A stretch of 64,000 bases of DNA from Phoebastria nigripes (lineage: Eukaryota; Chordata; Aves; Procellariiformes; Diomedeidae). Numbering within the stretch: the stretch's first letter is position 1; every line of letters starts with the position of its first letter. The translations under genes were made by a program, and so were the position numbers. Under the pieces are notes generated by a model. It ran no database searches, was not told the origin of the DNA, and saw only the letters and a program-made list of their open reading frames with translations. Shown here piece after piece: positions 21,996 through 34,767 of this stretch. The stretch covers positions 383,465-447,464 of the forward strand of contig JAYKAV010002973.1 of the NCBI GenBank assembly GCA_035582835.1. Direction: 5' to 3'.

Positions 21996-23444
21996 TTTAT
22001 TTAAAAGAAATATAATTTGCCCACTAGTAAACTATTCTGTGATATGGTATGTGGGCAAATTCAGAAGACTTAAAAAGTGCACTTCTGATTCAAACTAAAA
22101 CAATCCTACAGATTTCTACAGATTCCTACAGCAGTTTATATCTCACTTTTTCCATCATAAGTGTGGATGTTTAGTGTAAATACTTGTGTAGATTCCTGGT
22201 ACAGTAAACAATTGGGGGTACCACGAGAGAGTTGGTCACTGATTCCAATCTGCTTATAAGCAAGTTGGGTGAAATGAATCTCCACCTAGGCTAAATAACC
22301 ATCAAAATGCATACATTACTTCTATTCTATGATCAAGACAGTTACATTCCTTAAATAAAGTTGATATATTTTCTTGGCAAATGTGTACTGAAGTCTTAAC
22401 CCTGAGCTGAGTTCTGCCTTTGCCAAAATAAAAATGTTCCAGAAGCACAAATGTGAGCTAGCTTTAATTAAAAATTATAACAAAAATATTACTGAAGTGT
22501 TTATTAAAAATGGATATAACTCATTTTTCAAGAAATGAAGTAGCTAAATTTGTATGTATTCAAATCTTCTAATTTATTATTTCTGTATATTGTAGGATTC
22601 TAAGCAACATCTATATAAACATGATTTTTTTGCATTTAAATTTATGTCTTTAGATTGAGAACCCTGTTAAATGAATAGTACTCCACACTCACTTTACAGT
22701 CAGAAATAAAAATTCTCCAGAGAGACACTCCATCTAAGATCCAAATTGCTTTCTGGAGATACTTCTCTCTCTTTATTGATTGCATAAAGAGCCTTGACAC
22801 TTGTCTAATGCTAGGAAGGATGAATCTGAACCACAATAACTAGTGTTGTTCTATTAACTGAATTAGCTATGCTTCCTGTTTTTTCTTCATTTCCTATCTT
22901 CCCTTTTTTGATTATTATTTTTTCCTTTCTCATTGTACGGTTACTATGCATGTATGTTAACAATGGCTAGTATCTTTTATTGACTAGGAAGATTCCCTAG
23001 AAATCTCTTGATATAAATCAAGCAAGCAGGTAAATACAGAAAAGTAAGTTCTGTGGTTATCTGAAATACTTTTCTCTATTCTTTGACTACCAGTAATATA
23101 CTCGTCCTTTCTGTAGTCTTTTCATTATAAAAATCTTTCCTGAAGCACACTGCCAAAGAATTAGTTTTTTCCTTGTTTGCTTAGTTTGTAGAAAGATTTG
23201 GCATATCTTTTCTCACATATTTTATTTTGCATTTTATTATTTTATAGGTCTACTAAGAGTTAATGATCTCTTAATACCTTTTCTTAGAGAAACTCACCCT
23301 TTATAATAGTATGGGTAAAATTTTATAACAGGCTAGGCAGGCCATCTACTTATTTAGAACACCCTGAGTCCTTGAAAGCATTAACAAATTCAGTCCTCCT
23401 CATGGGCTTTGAAATTTGACTTTGTTGATTATAGGCTTCTGGTA
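21996..23444. other. AT-rich unique DNA, no gene seen
   Basis: No recognised repeat or exon. Confidence 0.55.
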
Positions 23445-23449
23445 CTATG

Positions 23450-24244
23450 TGTGGCGGTGTGCTCCCCCTGCCCCCCTGAACTTTTCCTGTAACGCTGCTC
23501 AAGCGATAACCACCTGTGGCCATTGTGATGGATGTGTCTGGTCATGATGGATACATCCAGCTCAAAGTGGATTCAGGGGACAGATAACAATGCAATAGGG
23601 AATGCATCCACCTAACCACAGTGTTGGTCAATGTCTGATTCAAGCCAAATCTGGAAGAAACTAACATCTACAGTTGGTATGTAAATATGAGTATGAGTCA
23701 ATCATCTTACCCCCATAAATAGTGGGCAGCCCAAGAGCCCTTTGAGCTCTCCTGCAGGGCAGCGGGCTGCTCGCCAGGATCTCCCCTTGAGTAGGGATGC
23801 CTCTCAGGGTTACTCCTTGATGTTGAGAGATTCCTTGCCACAACAGATCCTCGGTAAGTGACTAATAGCATGCTGAAACTTGGAAGTCTTAGCTAAGGGA
23901 TATAAAGGATTGATTGCACATATATAATCCTTTAGACATAAACTGTTGACCACGTCTGGGACTAGGATTGGATCCAGCTGCACCTAGACTCCTCTCTGAG
24001 AAGGAGTTTAGAAAGCAAGGGGGTCCTTTCTGAACCTCATGACTCAACAGGAGGGTCTCCCTAACAGTTCTGTCTGACCCTGTCCTCTGTGCAGTAAATA
24101 ATCAAGTGTACCTTGCCATCGAATCTTGTTAACTCACTGTCGCATTTACTATCAAACTTTGTTAACTCACTGTCTTACATCAATAAACGTATTGCTGCTT
24201 CTCTCTTACGAGTGAAGTGCCTCTCTCTCACTCCATCCGCGACA
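23450..24244 (+). mobile_element. Solo LTR, family A short form (795 bp)
   Basis: Starts TGTGGCGGTGTGCTCCCCC and ends CTCCATCCGCGACA. Perfect 5 bp duplication CTATG at 23445-23449 and 24245-24249. The 3' half shares GGGACTAGGATTGGATCCAG and GACTCAACAGGAGGGTCTCC with the long copies but has only one subrepeat unit. The 5' part differs greatly. AATAAA at 24182-24187 is the likely polyadenylation signal. Confidence 0.92.
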
Positions 24245-24249
24245 CTATG

Positions 24250-25003
24250 TTAGCACTTTATCTTTACTGCCAGCCTTTCTAGTCAGCATTGAGTATTGCA
24301 ACAGATACCTACACAATGTAGTTTTTGCACTGGGCTAAAAGGTATTCTAATATAGTAGTAGTACTGTTGAATTTAAATCACAATGCAGTGCAAAAGCAAA
24401 AATCTTGGCTTCCGGAAGCCTGTGTCCCTGTCTTACTGATTTTACTTAATCTTACTGAAGGCCTCCAGTGCCTACTCCATTATCTGTTGAAGTGCCTTAT
24501 TTTAATTTATTTTGTTAGTTTATATTAGAATACCAATTACATTACTGTTTTATTATGCTATGTTATAATATCATAAATATATATCATATATATGATATAC
24601 ATATCATATATGACCTACAGGATAGTATTTAAGCAGCATAGACCCAGCAGAAGCTGCAGGTGGTGTGGAATATCCAAGGTTCAAAGTTCTGGAGAGCAGA
24701 GAAAAATAAGAAAGCTCAAAAGAGAGGACTATTGGATAAGATTCAGACAAAACTTTGCAGCAGTGTAGATGTGGAAGAGAATAAAATGCGAGAATCAGAA
24801 AGCAGTACAGAGAGCAGCATAAGAGGTATTTCACGAGAGTATAGAGCATGAGGACTGTGAACTAAGAAAAAAAAGGGAAAGGAAGTGAGTGAAAAAGCAG
24901 TGATACTTCTAGGACAGACTTAATTGATAAGAAGGAAAAAAAACACTGCTGAAAACTGAGCAATTCTTCACACCATTTAAATAATTTAAAGATAAGGGTA
25001 GGT
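24250..25003. other. AT-rich unique DNA, no gene seen
   Basis: Contains an AT-rich palindromic patch around 24576-24612 (ATATATCATATATATGATAT), able to fold as a cruciform. Nothing else is recognised. Confidence 0.5.
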
Positions 25004-25670
25004 ACAGAATCACAGAGTGATTGAGGTTGGAAGGGACCTCTAGAGGTCATCTTGTCTGACTCCATGCTCAAGCAGGTTCACCTAGAGCAGGTTGCCCATC
25101 ATCAGTTTTGTATCATATGCAAACTTGCTGAGGGTACACTCTGCCCCATCATCCAGACCATTAATGAACATGTTAAACTGGACTGGAGACAGCATTCACC
25201 CCTGGAGTACACCGTTAGTTACTGGCCTCCAACTAGACTTTGTTCTACTGATCACCACCCTCTTGGCCCGGCCTTTCAGCCAGATTTCAGCCCACCTCCC
25301 TGTCTGCTCATCCAGCCCATACATNAACAGTTTGTCTCTGAGGATCTTATGGGAGACAGTGTCAAAGGCCTTACTGAAGCCCAGGTAGACAATATCCACT
25401 GCTCTGGCCTCATCTGTCAGGCCAGTCATTTAATCATAAAAGTTTATCAAGTTGGTCAAGCATGTGTTCCCCTTGGTGAAACCATGCTGACCATTCCTGT
25501 TGATTTTCTTGTCCTTAATATTTTCTTTCCTATCATTCAGTGCCCATCTTGCTTTTGTTACCTTTGGGGCACTGTACAAGATAAACTTTCTTTTACTGTT
25601 TGTTTGAGCAGTTGTTACCTTCATGACATCTAAGTCTTTGCTATATGCTATATTATCAGAAGTAGTCATG
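25004..25670 (-). mobile_element. CR1 LINE with large internal deletion
   Basis: On the minus strand an ORF2 segment reads QHGFTKGNTCLTNLINFYD, then DIVYLGFSKAFDTVSHKIL (reverse transcriptase motif A, catalytic Asp replaced by Gly in LGFSKAFD). It runs on to LSKFA, then jumps near 25100 to the last ~90 bp of the 3' tail (GAGGTTGGAAGGGACCTCTA). The RT catalytic box and all of the C-terminal region are gone. One ambiguous base (25325). The 5' limit near 25520-25670 is unclear. Confidence 0.88.
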
Positions 25671-25678
25671 AGATATGA

Positions 25679-27127
25679 TGTAGCGAGTGAATGGTTTTGA
25701 GGCCACTTAAAGAAACACTGGCAAAGATATTAGCAAAAGGTGATTTTAATAGAGATTTATAAAAGCGCGACTTAACAATTCGATGGCAAGGTCCACTTTA
25801 TTACTTATTACATGGATTAAGAATTCACAGGGAAAATCGTGTCAGAATTTGGATTGGAATGATTTTTATAGAGATTTGAGGGAAAAGGGGTATGGGAGAC
25901 CCTCCCATTGAGTCATGAGGTTCAGAGAAGACCCAGCTGGATCCAATCTTAGTCTCAGACTTGGACAACAGTTTATGTCTAATACAGAAAGGAATAAGGA
26001 AATCCTCCCATTGGGTCACGAGGTTCAGGGTAGACCCCCTTGCTTTCTAAACTCCTCCTCAGAGAGGAGTCTAGGTGCGGCTGAATCTACCCCTAGTCTC
26101 AGACTTGGTCAACAGTTTATGCCTAAGGGATTATGAATGTTTAGCAGCAATTTAAAGATTAATCACAGTTTGGGGCAAATCATAAATTTTAACAGCACTA
26201 AATCATTGAGGCAGATTATAAAATTTTAGGAACTACAAAGCAAAATAATCAAAATTACTACAATGTTAAAGCGACTAGATTACAGATTATGCTTACTACT
26301 TATTGTTTAAATCTATATATATATATATAAACACACGCACACATCACACATAAAGTCTAAATCAATTCACACATGGGATCCCAAAGCTAGGTAGATCTGT
26401 ATAAGCTGAGTTATAAAGGCCTTAAGCTAGATAAAGGTACCTAAAGCTGAGTTATAAAGGCCTTAAGCTGAATAAAGGTACCTGTTAAAAATGCCCCTCG
26501 AATGTTGTGAAATACTCACGCTCAATGTCTTGGCATTTCTCAACGGGCGAAGAGTTGAGCTTCAAGTAGTATCTCGGCCGAAGAGCGTTTCAGGCCAAGT
26601 CTCGACGGTCCTCTGAATTTCACAAACTCGAGGGTTTGTGAACTCTGAGAGGCGTCCCACTCAGAGGGAGACTGGGCGCAGCCCGCTGCAGTCCAGGATG
26701 GCTCAAAGGGTCTCACTTGGGGACCGCTGTTCATAGGTTTGCAAGATGATTGGTTTTAGTCATCAGTAACTTTCCATTCTGGCTACTATCCAAGGTGGTT
26801 AGAAATGTTGATTATGGCATTGTTTTGCGGTTACAATGGTATCATTTTGTGGATCTAGGTGTTTCGTTCCACTCGATCTGTGATCCANGTGGGGAATATT
26901 TCAGGGCTGTCAGGAATGATGAACTGTCTCCTGCTTTCATCCTCTACTTTGATCGGGTAACCAGTGTTCCTGGTACGATCAGAGCCGTTCCCTACCTCAG
27001 CCATGCAAGAGTGCCTGGTACAGTCAAGGGACGATTAACTGCCCAACTCGTTACACAATGGCTAAGGCCTAACAGGAGTTTCTGATCGTAGAGAGGCCTA
27101 GGGGAAGGGGGGAAATGCACCACCACA
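25679..27127 (-). mobile_element. Solo LTR, family A long form (1449 bp), minus strand
   Basis: On the minus strand it starts TGTGGTGGTGCATTTCCCC and ends ACTCGCTACA. Perfect 5 bp duplication TATGA at 25674-25678 and 27128-27132. It carries two of the ACATAAAC..GACTCAACGGG subrepeat units (25896-26135) and a separate 40-odd bp tandem duplication (26400-26480, GAGTTATAAAGGCCTTAAGC). It shows what the sister copy at 12971 looked like before family B landed in it. One ambiguous base at 26887. Confidence 0.92.
26400..26480. repeat. Tandem duplication within family A LTR
   Basis: Two copies of GCTGAGTTATAAAGGCCTTA followed by AGCT and GATAAAGGTACCT or AATAAAGGTACCT. Confidence 0.9.
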
Positions 27128-27132
27128 TATGA

Positions 27133-27515
27133 TGAACTGATTATGAAGATTAATCAATAATACTATAAAGTAGTTTATTTTGCAAGGTTTAGCATGTCCA
27201 GTACTTCTTATGTTGACAACTTCCTTTTCATTTTTCATTAGCTGAAAATATCTTGTGGGGACATCCCTGGTTATATGTGAAACTGTATAGATTTTGTGGC
27301 ATAGTATTTTTTACAGTGGATGGAAGCACATGATTGAGTCATGGGTTTGCTAAACTTCAACAATGGCAAACATTCTGCAAGACAACTTCACAGGTTTGTT
27401 TGTGATTGATGAAACATACTAATTCCACTAGACTCCTTGACACCTATACCTGTATCTTGGTTTGATTAATTGTAGGAATTCCACTTGAAATAATCACTTT
27501 AACAAATATTAACTG
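27133..27515. other. AT-rich unique DNA, no gene seen
   Basis: Short spacer between the family A LTR and a CR1; nothing recognised. Confidence 0.5.
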
Positions 27516-29740
27516 GAATCATAGAATCATAGAATATCCTGAGTTGGAAGGCACCTCTGAGGATCATTGAGTCCAACTCCTGGCTCCACACGAGGCAACC
27601 TAAGTTAAACCATGTATCTAAGAGCATTGTCCAAATGCTTATTGAACACCAACAGGCTTGGGGGCATGACCATTTCCCTGGGGAGTTTGTTCCAGTGCTT
27701 GACCACCCTCTCAGTGAAGAACTTTTTCCTAATAACCTATATGAACTTCCCCAGATGCAGCTTTAAGCCATTCCCTTGCATCCTATCACTGGACACCAGA
27801 AAGAAGAGATCATCACCTCCCTCTCCGCTCCCCCTCATGAGGAAGTTGTAGACAGCAATGAGGTCACCCCTCAGTCTCCTCTTCTCTAAGCTGAACAAAC
27901 CTAGTATTCTCAGCCGCTTCTCATAAGTCATGCCCTCTAGTCCTTTCACCATCTTTGTTGCTCTCCTTTGGGCACATTCTAATATTTTTATATAATTCTT
28001 AAATTGTGGACCCCAAAACTGCACACAGTACCCAAGGTGAACCCACACCAGTACTGAGTACAGGGGGATAATCACTTTTTTTGACCGGTTAGCTATATTG
28101 TGCTTAATGCACCCCAGGATATGGTTGGCTGCCGGGCTTTTGGCTGCCAGGGCGTGTTGTTAACTCATATTGAGCTTACCATCAACCAAAACTCTCAGTT
28201 CCCTTTCTGCAAGGCTGCACTCCAGTCTCTTGTCCCCTAGTCTGTACGTACATCCAGGATTATACCGTCCCAGGTGCAGAATCGGACATTTTTCCTTGTT
28301 AGACTTCATATAGTTGGTGATTGCCCAGCACTGTAGTCTATCAAGATCTCTCTGTAAGGCCTCTCTACCCTTAAGGGAATCAATGTCTCCTTCCTAATTT
28401 AATATCATGGGCAAACTCACTTAGTGTGCACTCAACTCTTGTGTCCAGGTCATTGATAAAAACGTTGAAGAGAACTGGTCCTAAATCTGAGCCCTGGGGA
28501 ACATCACTAATGACTGGCCACCAGTCAGGTGTTACCCCATTTGCTACAACCCTTTGAGCCTGACCTTTCAGTCAATTGCTCACCCATTGTATTTTTTACA
28601 TATCTAGCTGTATGCTGGACATTTTGTCAAGAAGGATATTGTGAGAGACAGTATCAAAAGCTTTGCTAAAATAAATTAAAGAAACCCACATCCGCTGCCT
28701 TCCCTTGATCCACTAGGCAGGTAATCTTGTCATAAAACGATATTAAGTTAGTAAGGCATGACTTTCCCTTCATGAATCCATGTTGGCTTTGACCAATGAC
28801 TGTATTGTGTTTCAAGTGTTTTTCAATAACTCCCAGAATAATCTTCTTCATAATTTTACCTGGCACCGAAGTGAGACTGACAGGCCTATAATTACCAGGG
28901 TCTTCCTTCTTGTCCTTCTTGAAAATTGGAATAATATTTGCTAGTTTCTAGTTGACTGGGACCTCTCCAGTTTCCCAAGACAATTCTTACAATTCCAGAG
29001 CCTTGTATCTGATGTGTAAGGTCACCTGGGAGGGCAAGGTAGATAAGGAGAAGCTTCTTCTGTCGTCTTGAGCAGAGACTTGTTCCCATTCACCTCTATC
29101 CCTTAAATGACTGCCTTCTGCGCGGTGGAGGGAGGTCCCCCTAGTCCTGTGTTAGGCCTAGTTGACAGTTCTATGTCAGTGACACCAGAGTATGGTTCCA
29201 CCAGTCAATCTCTTTCTTGGACTCCCGGATGCTCTTCAACCTGTAAACTTTCTCCCGAAGCTCAGCCACCAAGCAGAGCAGTTGTTCTACCTGGGCACAC
29301 CTCTCACAGGCGTTCTCACCACTGCCCTCAGACACCAGTGGAAACCTTGGGCACACTCTGCAGCTGGAGACCTGGATGGCTGCATGTTTCCTTGAGAGCT
29401 CTGTCTGGGTAACTGCATCAGTCCCAGTGGGTGCTAATACCACAGGGGACACAGAGGACATAGCTTTCTGTCAGGTGGTCACCATTGCTTGAGCTCCCTG
29501 CAGGGAGATTATGACTTGGGGCAGAAGCTTGGGGGCAGGCGGTCTGGTTGGTGAGTCCGCAGTCCCCGAGTGTCTTGGTGCCCTTCAGCCGACGGTCATC
29601 CTTGCTGCTGCCTGGTCCCTCCCCACATACAGCCCAAGGATGTCAGGGGCTCAGGAACCCCTTCAGGCACTGCCCCCCAGGGTACCTCATAAGCCTCACA
29701 TGCCTCATCACAATGGTAACTGCTGCTGTTAGCCTTGGCT
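27516..29740 (-). mobile_element. CR1 LINE, 2.2 kb, ORF1 part fused to ORF2 RT
   Basis: On the minus strand the order is a GC-rich 5' region (29740-29462), an ORF1 fragment (29461-29171), then a jump to ORF2. ORF2 pieces read FQEGQEGRPW and GKIMKKIILGVIEKHLKHN, then HGFMKGKSCLTNLISFYDKI, then the C-terminal region ([39 protein letters not shown]) to the tail ATTCTATGATTCTATG at 27520-27535. The endonuclease and linker region between ORF1 and RT is absent. Many frameshifts; inactive. Two adjacent insertions would be an alternative to one deleted copy. Confidence 0.85.
29171..29461 (-). pseudogene. CR1 ORF1 fragment (nucleic-acid-binding protein)
   Basis: The 96-codon minus-strand frame contains CERCAQVEQLLCLVAELRE and YRLKSIRESKKEIDWW, the cysteine motif and short leucine-rich coiled-coil region typical of CR1 ORF1. 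In intact CR1 this protein binds the element RNA. The frame ends soon after EIDWWNHTL, where the sequence switches to ORF2, so the esterase-like C-terminal part is missing. It is a fossil. Confidence 0.7.
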
Positions 29741-32679
29741 TCCCATGGTTTGAACTCTGATACATGCACAATGTTTGACTTCTTAAAAAGCCTATCATCA
29801 GGATTTGGTTATCTTCTAATGCAGAGGCTGCACCAGAGGACAGTGTTAGTATGCAATGAGAGAAATAAAAAAAACAAACCGAAACAAACAAAACCCCCCA
29901 AAAAACTATTTCAGTCTTTTCAAACATTTTGTAAACTTTCTGATGACATACATATGGGTATGTGCATAAACCAAATCTTCAAATGATTATAAATTACAAG
30001 AACCAAGTCCCAGACTTTGTCGACTACTCAAAAGGTCCCTTTATTTTGATAAAATTCCTTAATAATGCAATAGGATTATCTGACACAATGGGGACTTGTA
30101 CAAATTCTTCTAAATTTGTGTTTTACCTTTCTGATAAATTTAATTCAAAGACTATTGAAGACCAAGGTTTTTCAGTGATTTAATACTTGAAGCTTCCACT
30201 GTCAACTTTGTGATATGTTGTCATTACAGACAGGAAGAAAAGAGTAGGAAAACACCAAAGCACTGTTAGTCCTTCATCACAACATATGAGTCTACATTTT
30301 ATTATGCTTATTGATTTTCATTTTAGGTTGAATTTTATGATTGGTGCATTGTATTTTATTGTACTTGGTTTTGGGTTCTTTTTTGCTTTAGCTTATTTTT
30401 CATCAACATGTATAATAAATATTTCTCCCACCCCACTGGGAATGAAAGTTGCTTAAATTTCTTATTGTTTGAAAAACTGTAGGCTTTTCTTTTTCCCTCT
30501 CATCTCGTCTCGTCTCGTCTCGTCTCGTCTCGTCTCCTCTCCTCTCCTCTCCTCTCCTCTCTTCTCTCTTTCCCTCCCCTCCCCTCCCTTCTGCCTGCCT
30601 TGTTTGTAATGGTCCAGCTTCAAGCAGCTGAGGCAGACAGATTGTTTTTTCATGGTCTGGTAGCTAAGACACCTTTTTAACATGTAGAAGATGTAGGTTC
30701 AACCTTCCTCAAGATGAGAAAAGTTTAGGATCCAATTCTTTCACTTCCATTAATCTATTATCTAAAAAGTAGTCACAAGCTTGGCTGTAGCCCTAACCAC
30801 ATCAAACTTTTTGGTCAGCTCCAACTAAAATATTGGCATCTCTCTCTCCAGAACAGTCATGTGTGACTACAGTTAGATATTCAGGGACCTCTGAGGCTAA
30901 ATAAGAAAATGTCCGATGAAATTAGAGGCCTATAGATCTAGGAAGTCTTGAAAAGAAGACAGATTAGATTGTTGTTGTGGACTCAGTCATCTAAAACCCA
31001 CCCTAAACTGGATGGGGTTTAAGCAGACTGCAACCTCAAATTATTGAATGATTGAATTACTTTATGTCAAAAACACTGGCAGCTGGCCAAGTTGAAAAAT
31101 CTGATGATAACTAGCTTTGTTCCACCTTTAACAGCTCATTACAGCATGAGAAATGAAACTGCCATTTTATTCCCTGCCACAGAAGGTATTCATGGGTTGA
31201 AATTAGTATTTATTAAAGTAATATCATCCCTTTTTTCCAAACTTTCCCTTTATTATAAGGAAAGAGGCATACGATTGATAAATTTTAAAAGAATATGGAC
31301 TAAGCCTCCTCCCCCTCACCAAATGGCTATATTGATAAAAGAAAATTCATGCCTTTAAGATACATTTTTTTAAGTGTTTCTTAGAACAAAGCAGGAAAAA
31401 AAAGATTGTCATTTTTAGGTAATTCCAATTTGAAAATAATTGAAAGTGGCTGTCGTATTACACAAAGCGTAGGAATGCTGCTGAATACTTAGAGAGTGAC
31501 CGTGTAATTTCCTGAAAATAGTCCTTAAAGGATGGGCTGTCAATCAGTACTCTGATTTCTTTATTTTACAAAAATTCAGTTTATGAGTCATACTTTTTCT
31601 CCTAATCTGTTATTTTTTCCTTTCCAAGGAAGAGCAAGTTTGTACCAGATCCTTCATTCCTCCTACCCTCAAAAGGATATGGAGTATATTTTGTAAAAAG
31701 AGGGTAAGGGATGTTCGTAAATCAAGGAAATTTACATATCTCATGAACTCCTTTCCTCAGTTGGTCCCTCTCTTTCTCTTATTTTCTCAGCTGCTATTTC
31801 ATAATCTCACTCTAACTTAATAGGAGTCTAGCCCAACTGTAGATTGAAAGTTTGTCTTACAGAAACCAGCATCATAGGCAAGTACAGTGAACATCAATTT
31901 CCAATTCCTTTGCTTACACAGTAGTACTTCATTCCACAAGTTGTTCTCTTGGGTTGGATTCTTGTCACCTAGCTTTGGCTGTAGACTAGTTTAGCATCTA
32001 TTCTATCCTTTTTACTTAAACTTAGGGGAGAAAGAACAATTGGTGGAATGAAGGACTTCTAGAGACAGAATTGCTCTATCTTAAGATAGACCAAGTGGTG
32101 GAGGAGAGGATTCATCTGCACCAATTCTGAACCTCTGAAAGTTGGATGTGTAATCTGAGCTAGCATATCAGACCTTCATTATTGTTAGTGATGAGAAAAA
32201 GCGCAACTGAAGTGCATAAAAAGAGGTGCCTACTGTCACTTGAGGTACTGTGGCATATATTGGCCTCCAAGTTTCTGCTTCAAAAGGGTGCAGATTTCAT
32301 TTAAGTGCTATGCCATACAGCTTAGTCCCATTCAGGTGTATTGTATAGCCTAGAGTATCACAAACCACATTAGGCACTTATGTATAAGCAGCTGAATCCC
32401 TTCTGAGCAGACCAGTATGGTGGCTGGTTTACACTCATGGTCTAATTTTGACCTAGTATCAAAGATTCCTACCTGTAGATACATTTCTAGATATAACATA
32501 TATATATATATAATCTTATACACATAGTCTATGTATAGTATTATACATTATAGCTATTTCATGTAGAATATTATGTTACACTTAAAACATACTATAGACA
32601 GAAAAAATAAATGTATAATATTATAGACAAAATAGATAGATTTTTAAAATACATCCATTAAACATTGTGATTAAGATAT
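29741..32679. other. AT-rich unique DNA, no gene seen
   Basis: About 2.9 kb with a pentanucleotide microsatellite (30495-30590) and a possible old repeat near 32280-32400 related to the inverted-repeat motif at 12844. No exon is recognised. Confidence 0.5.
30495..30590. repeat. CTCGT / CTCCT pentanucleotide microsatellite
   Basis: About seven TCTCG units, then about six TCTCC units, then CCCTC-rich sequence. The switch between unit types suggests that a point mutation spread through part of the array. Polypyrimidine on the plus strand. Confidence 0.95.
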
Positions 32680-32936
32680 TATATTAGGTTTACGTGGCAA
32701 GGTTTTGGTAGCAGGGGGCTGAAGGGGTGGCTTTGTGAGAAGAGAACAGCAGCTGTCCCCATGTCGGACAGGGCCACTTCTATCCATCTCCATAACAGAC
32801 TGGCCACTGACCAAAGATGAGCCAATCAGCGACACTGGTGGTGCCTCTGTGATAGCATATTTAAGAAAGTGTAAAAACCACTGTGGGAAAGATGAGTGAG
32901 TACAGTGTGAGAGAAACAGCCCTTCAGACACCAAGG

Positions 32937-33452
32937 TCAGTGAAAAAGGAAGGGGAGGAAGTTTTCCAGGCACTGCAGCAAAGATTCCCCTGCAGCCCAT
33001 GGTGAAGACCATGGTGATGCAGGTTGTCCCCCTGCAGCCCATGGAGGACTGTGGTGGAGCAGATATTCACACTGCAGCCCATGGAGGACCCCACACTGGA
33101 GCAGGTGGATATGCCCTGAAGGAAACTGCAACGCATGGAGAGCCCATGCCAGAGCAGAACCTGGCAGGAGCTGTGGCCCTTGGAGAGGAGCCCATGCAGG
33201 AGCAGGTTTTCCAGCAGGACCTGTGACCCTGTAGAGAAGCCACGCTGGATCAGTCCATTCTAGATGAACTGTACCCCATGGAAAGGACCCATGCTGGATC
33301 AGTTTTTGAAGAACCCTGTGGGAAGGACCCACATTGGAGAAGTCTATGAAGGACTGTCTCTCATGGGTGGGACCCCACGTTGGAACAGGGGAAGGGCATG
33401 AGGAGGAAGAAGCAGCAGAGACAAAGTGTTCTGGACTGACCGCAATCCCCAT
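32937..33452 (-). other. Antisense open frame inside family C LTR (171 codons)
   Basis: Begins MGIAVSPEHFV, ends LENFLPFLFH. Start, end and stop positions are homologous to the antisense frame in the LTR at 8565. The first ~45 and last ~55 codons align, but the middle is in another frame because of compensating indels. No domain is recognised and no promoter is assigned. Confidence 0.25.
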
Positions 33453-33608
33453 TCCTCATCCCCCTGCGCTACTTGGGGAAGAAGATAGAAGAGTTAGGTG
33501 TAAAGTTGAATGTGGGAAGAAGGGAGGGGTGGGGGGAAGGTGTTTTTAGCTTTGTTTAATTTCTCACTATCCTTCTCTGTTGCAATTAATTGGCAATAAA
33601 TTAAATTA

Positions 33609-33987
33609 TCATAGAATCATAGAATAGTTTGTGTTGGAAGGGACCTTTAAAGGTCATCTAGTCCAAACCCCTGCCATGGGCAGGGACATCTTCAGCTAGA
33701 TCAGGTTGCTCAGAGCCCCATCCAACGTGACCTTGAATGTTTCCAGAGATGGGGCATCTACCACCTCTCTGGGCAACCTGTGCCAGGGTTTCACCACCCT
33801 CATCATAAAAAATTTCTTCCTTACATCTAGTCTAAATCTACACTTTTTTAGTTTAAAGCCATTCCCCCTTGTCCTGTTGCAGCAGGCCCTGCTAAAAAGT
33901 TTGCCGTCATCTTTCTTAGAAGCCCCCTTTAAGTACTGATAGGCTGCAATAAGGTCTCCCCGAAGCCTTCTCTTCTCCAGGCTGTGG
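33609..33987 (-). mobile_element. CR1 LINE 3' end nested in family C LTR
   Basis: Minus-strand copy with tail ATTCTATGATTCTATGATAA at the left end, GATGTCCCTGCCCATGGCAG, and the ORF2 C-terminus truncated at CTCCAGG on the right. It interrupts the LTR between AAATTA and AAATTAATTTCC without obvious target duplication, as expected for CR1. It is therefore younger than that LTR. Confidence 0.95.
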
Positions 33988-34767
33988 AAAAATTAATTTC
34001 CCAAGTCAAGTCTGTTTTGCCCGTGACAGTAATTCGTAAGTAATCTCCCTGTTATTATCTCAACCCACGAGTTTTTCATCATATTGTCTTGCCCTGTCTT
34101 GTTGAGGAGAGGGAGAGAGAGAGAGGCTTGGTAGGCACCTGGAAGCCAGAGAACGTCACCCCCCTGCCAGAACATGGTCCTCTGCTTTCTTTTTTTTTTA
34201 TGTTTTTAAAATAACAAATTTGTTTTACCTGAAATGAAGTTCAGGTCTGACTTACTATTATATGGACTAATATGTGAAAGCAAATCTACATTCCACCATC
34301 TTTCTTAACATGTCATATAACAAGCATTCTGTAATAACTTCTTTGTTATTGGACAAAAAAACAAAATAAATGTTCCTCCTTTAATAATTCAGCTTTTTTT
34401 CAGGGCTGGAAGAAAGTGGTGAATATTTTCCTCCAAATTTTAGAAATTACAGATACGCAACATGAGATTAATAGCTAAGCTACAATTAATGTCATGAGTT
34501 AGATGGTACCCTTTCTCATTAATTAATGCAAATCCCTCTTGTTATAAACAGGATGAAAAAAAATCAGCATTGCTGAAGCATAATGCTGGTGTTTTTAAAG
34601 ATAATACTAATAATAATAGTTTACAGTTGTATAGGTTTTTATTCATGAAGATTGGTACTATTTAAATGGAATCATTATCTTAAATTGCAGAGGAGCTTTT
34701 AGTCTACTGTATTTTCAGATTGTTTTGGTTTTGAGACTTTGATGGTTTTTCTGCTCAAAGAAAGGTG

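Larger units (their letters stand above)
32680..34174 (+). mobile_element. LTR, family C, split by a CR1
   Basis: Starts TATATTAGGTTTACGTGGC (terminal TG mutated) and follows the copy at 8565 through CCAAT (GCCAATCAGCGAC), ATATTTAAG and the GC-rich repeat body to AATAAATTAAATTA at 33608. It resumes after a CR1 at 33988 with AATTAATTTCCCAAGTCAAG and ends near AGAACA at 34174. The 3' terminus is diverged and I could not find a target-site duplication. Confidence 0.85.

Noticed and set aside
30495..30590. Possible CRISPR-like or satellite array
   Set aside because: A simple pentanucleotide microsatellite without spacers.
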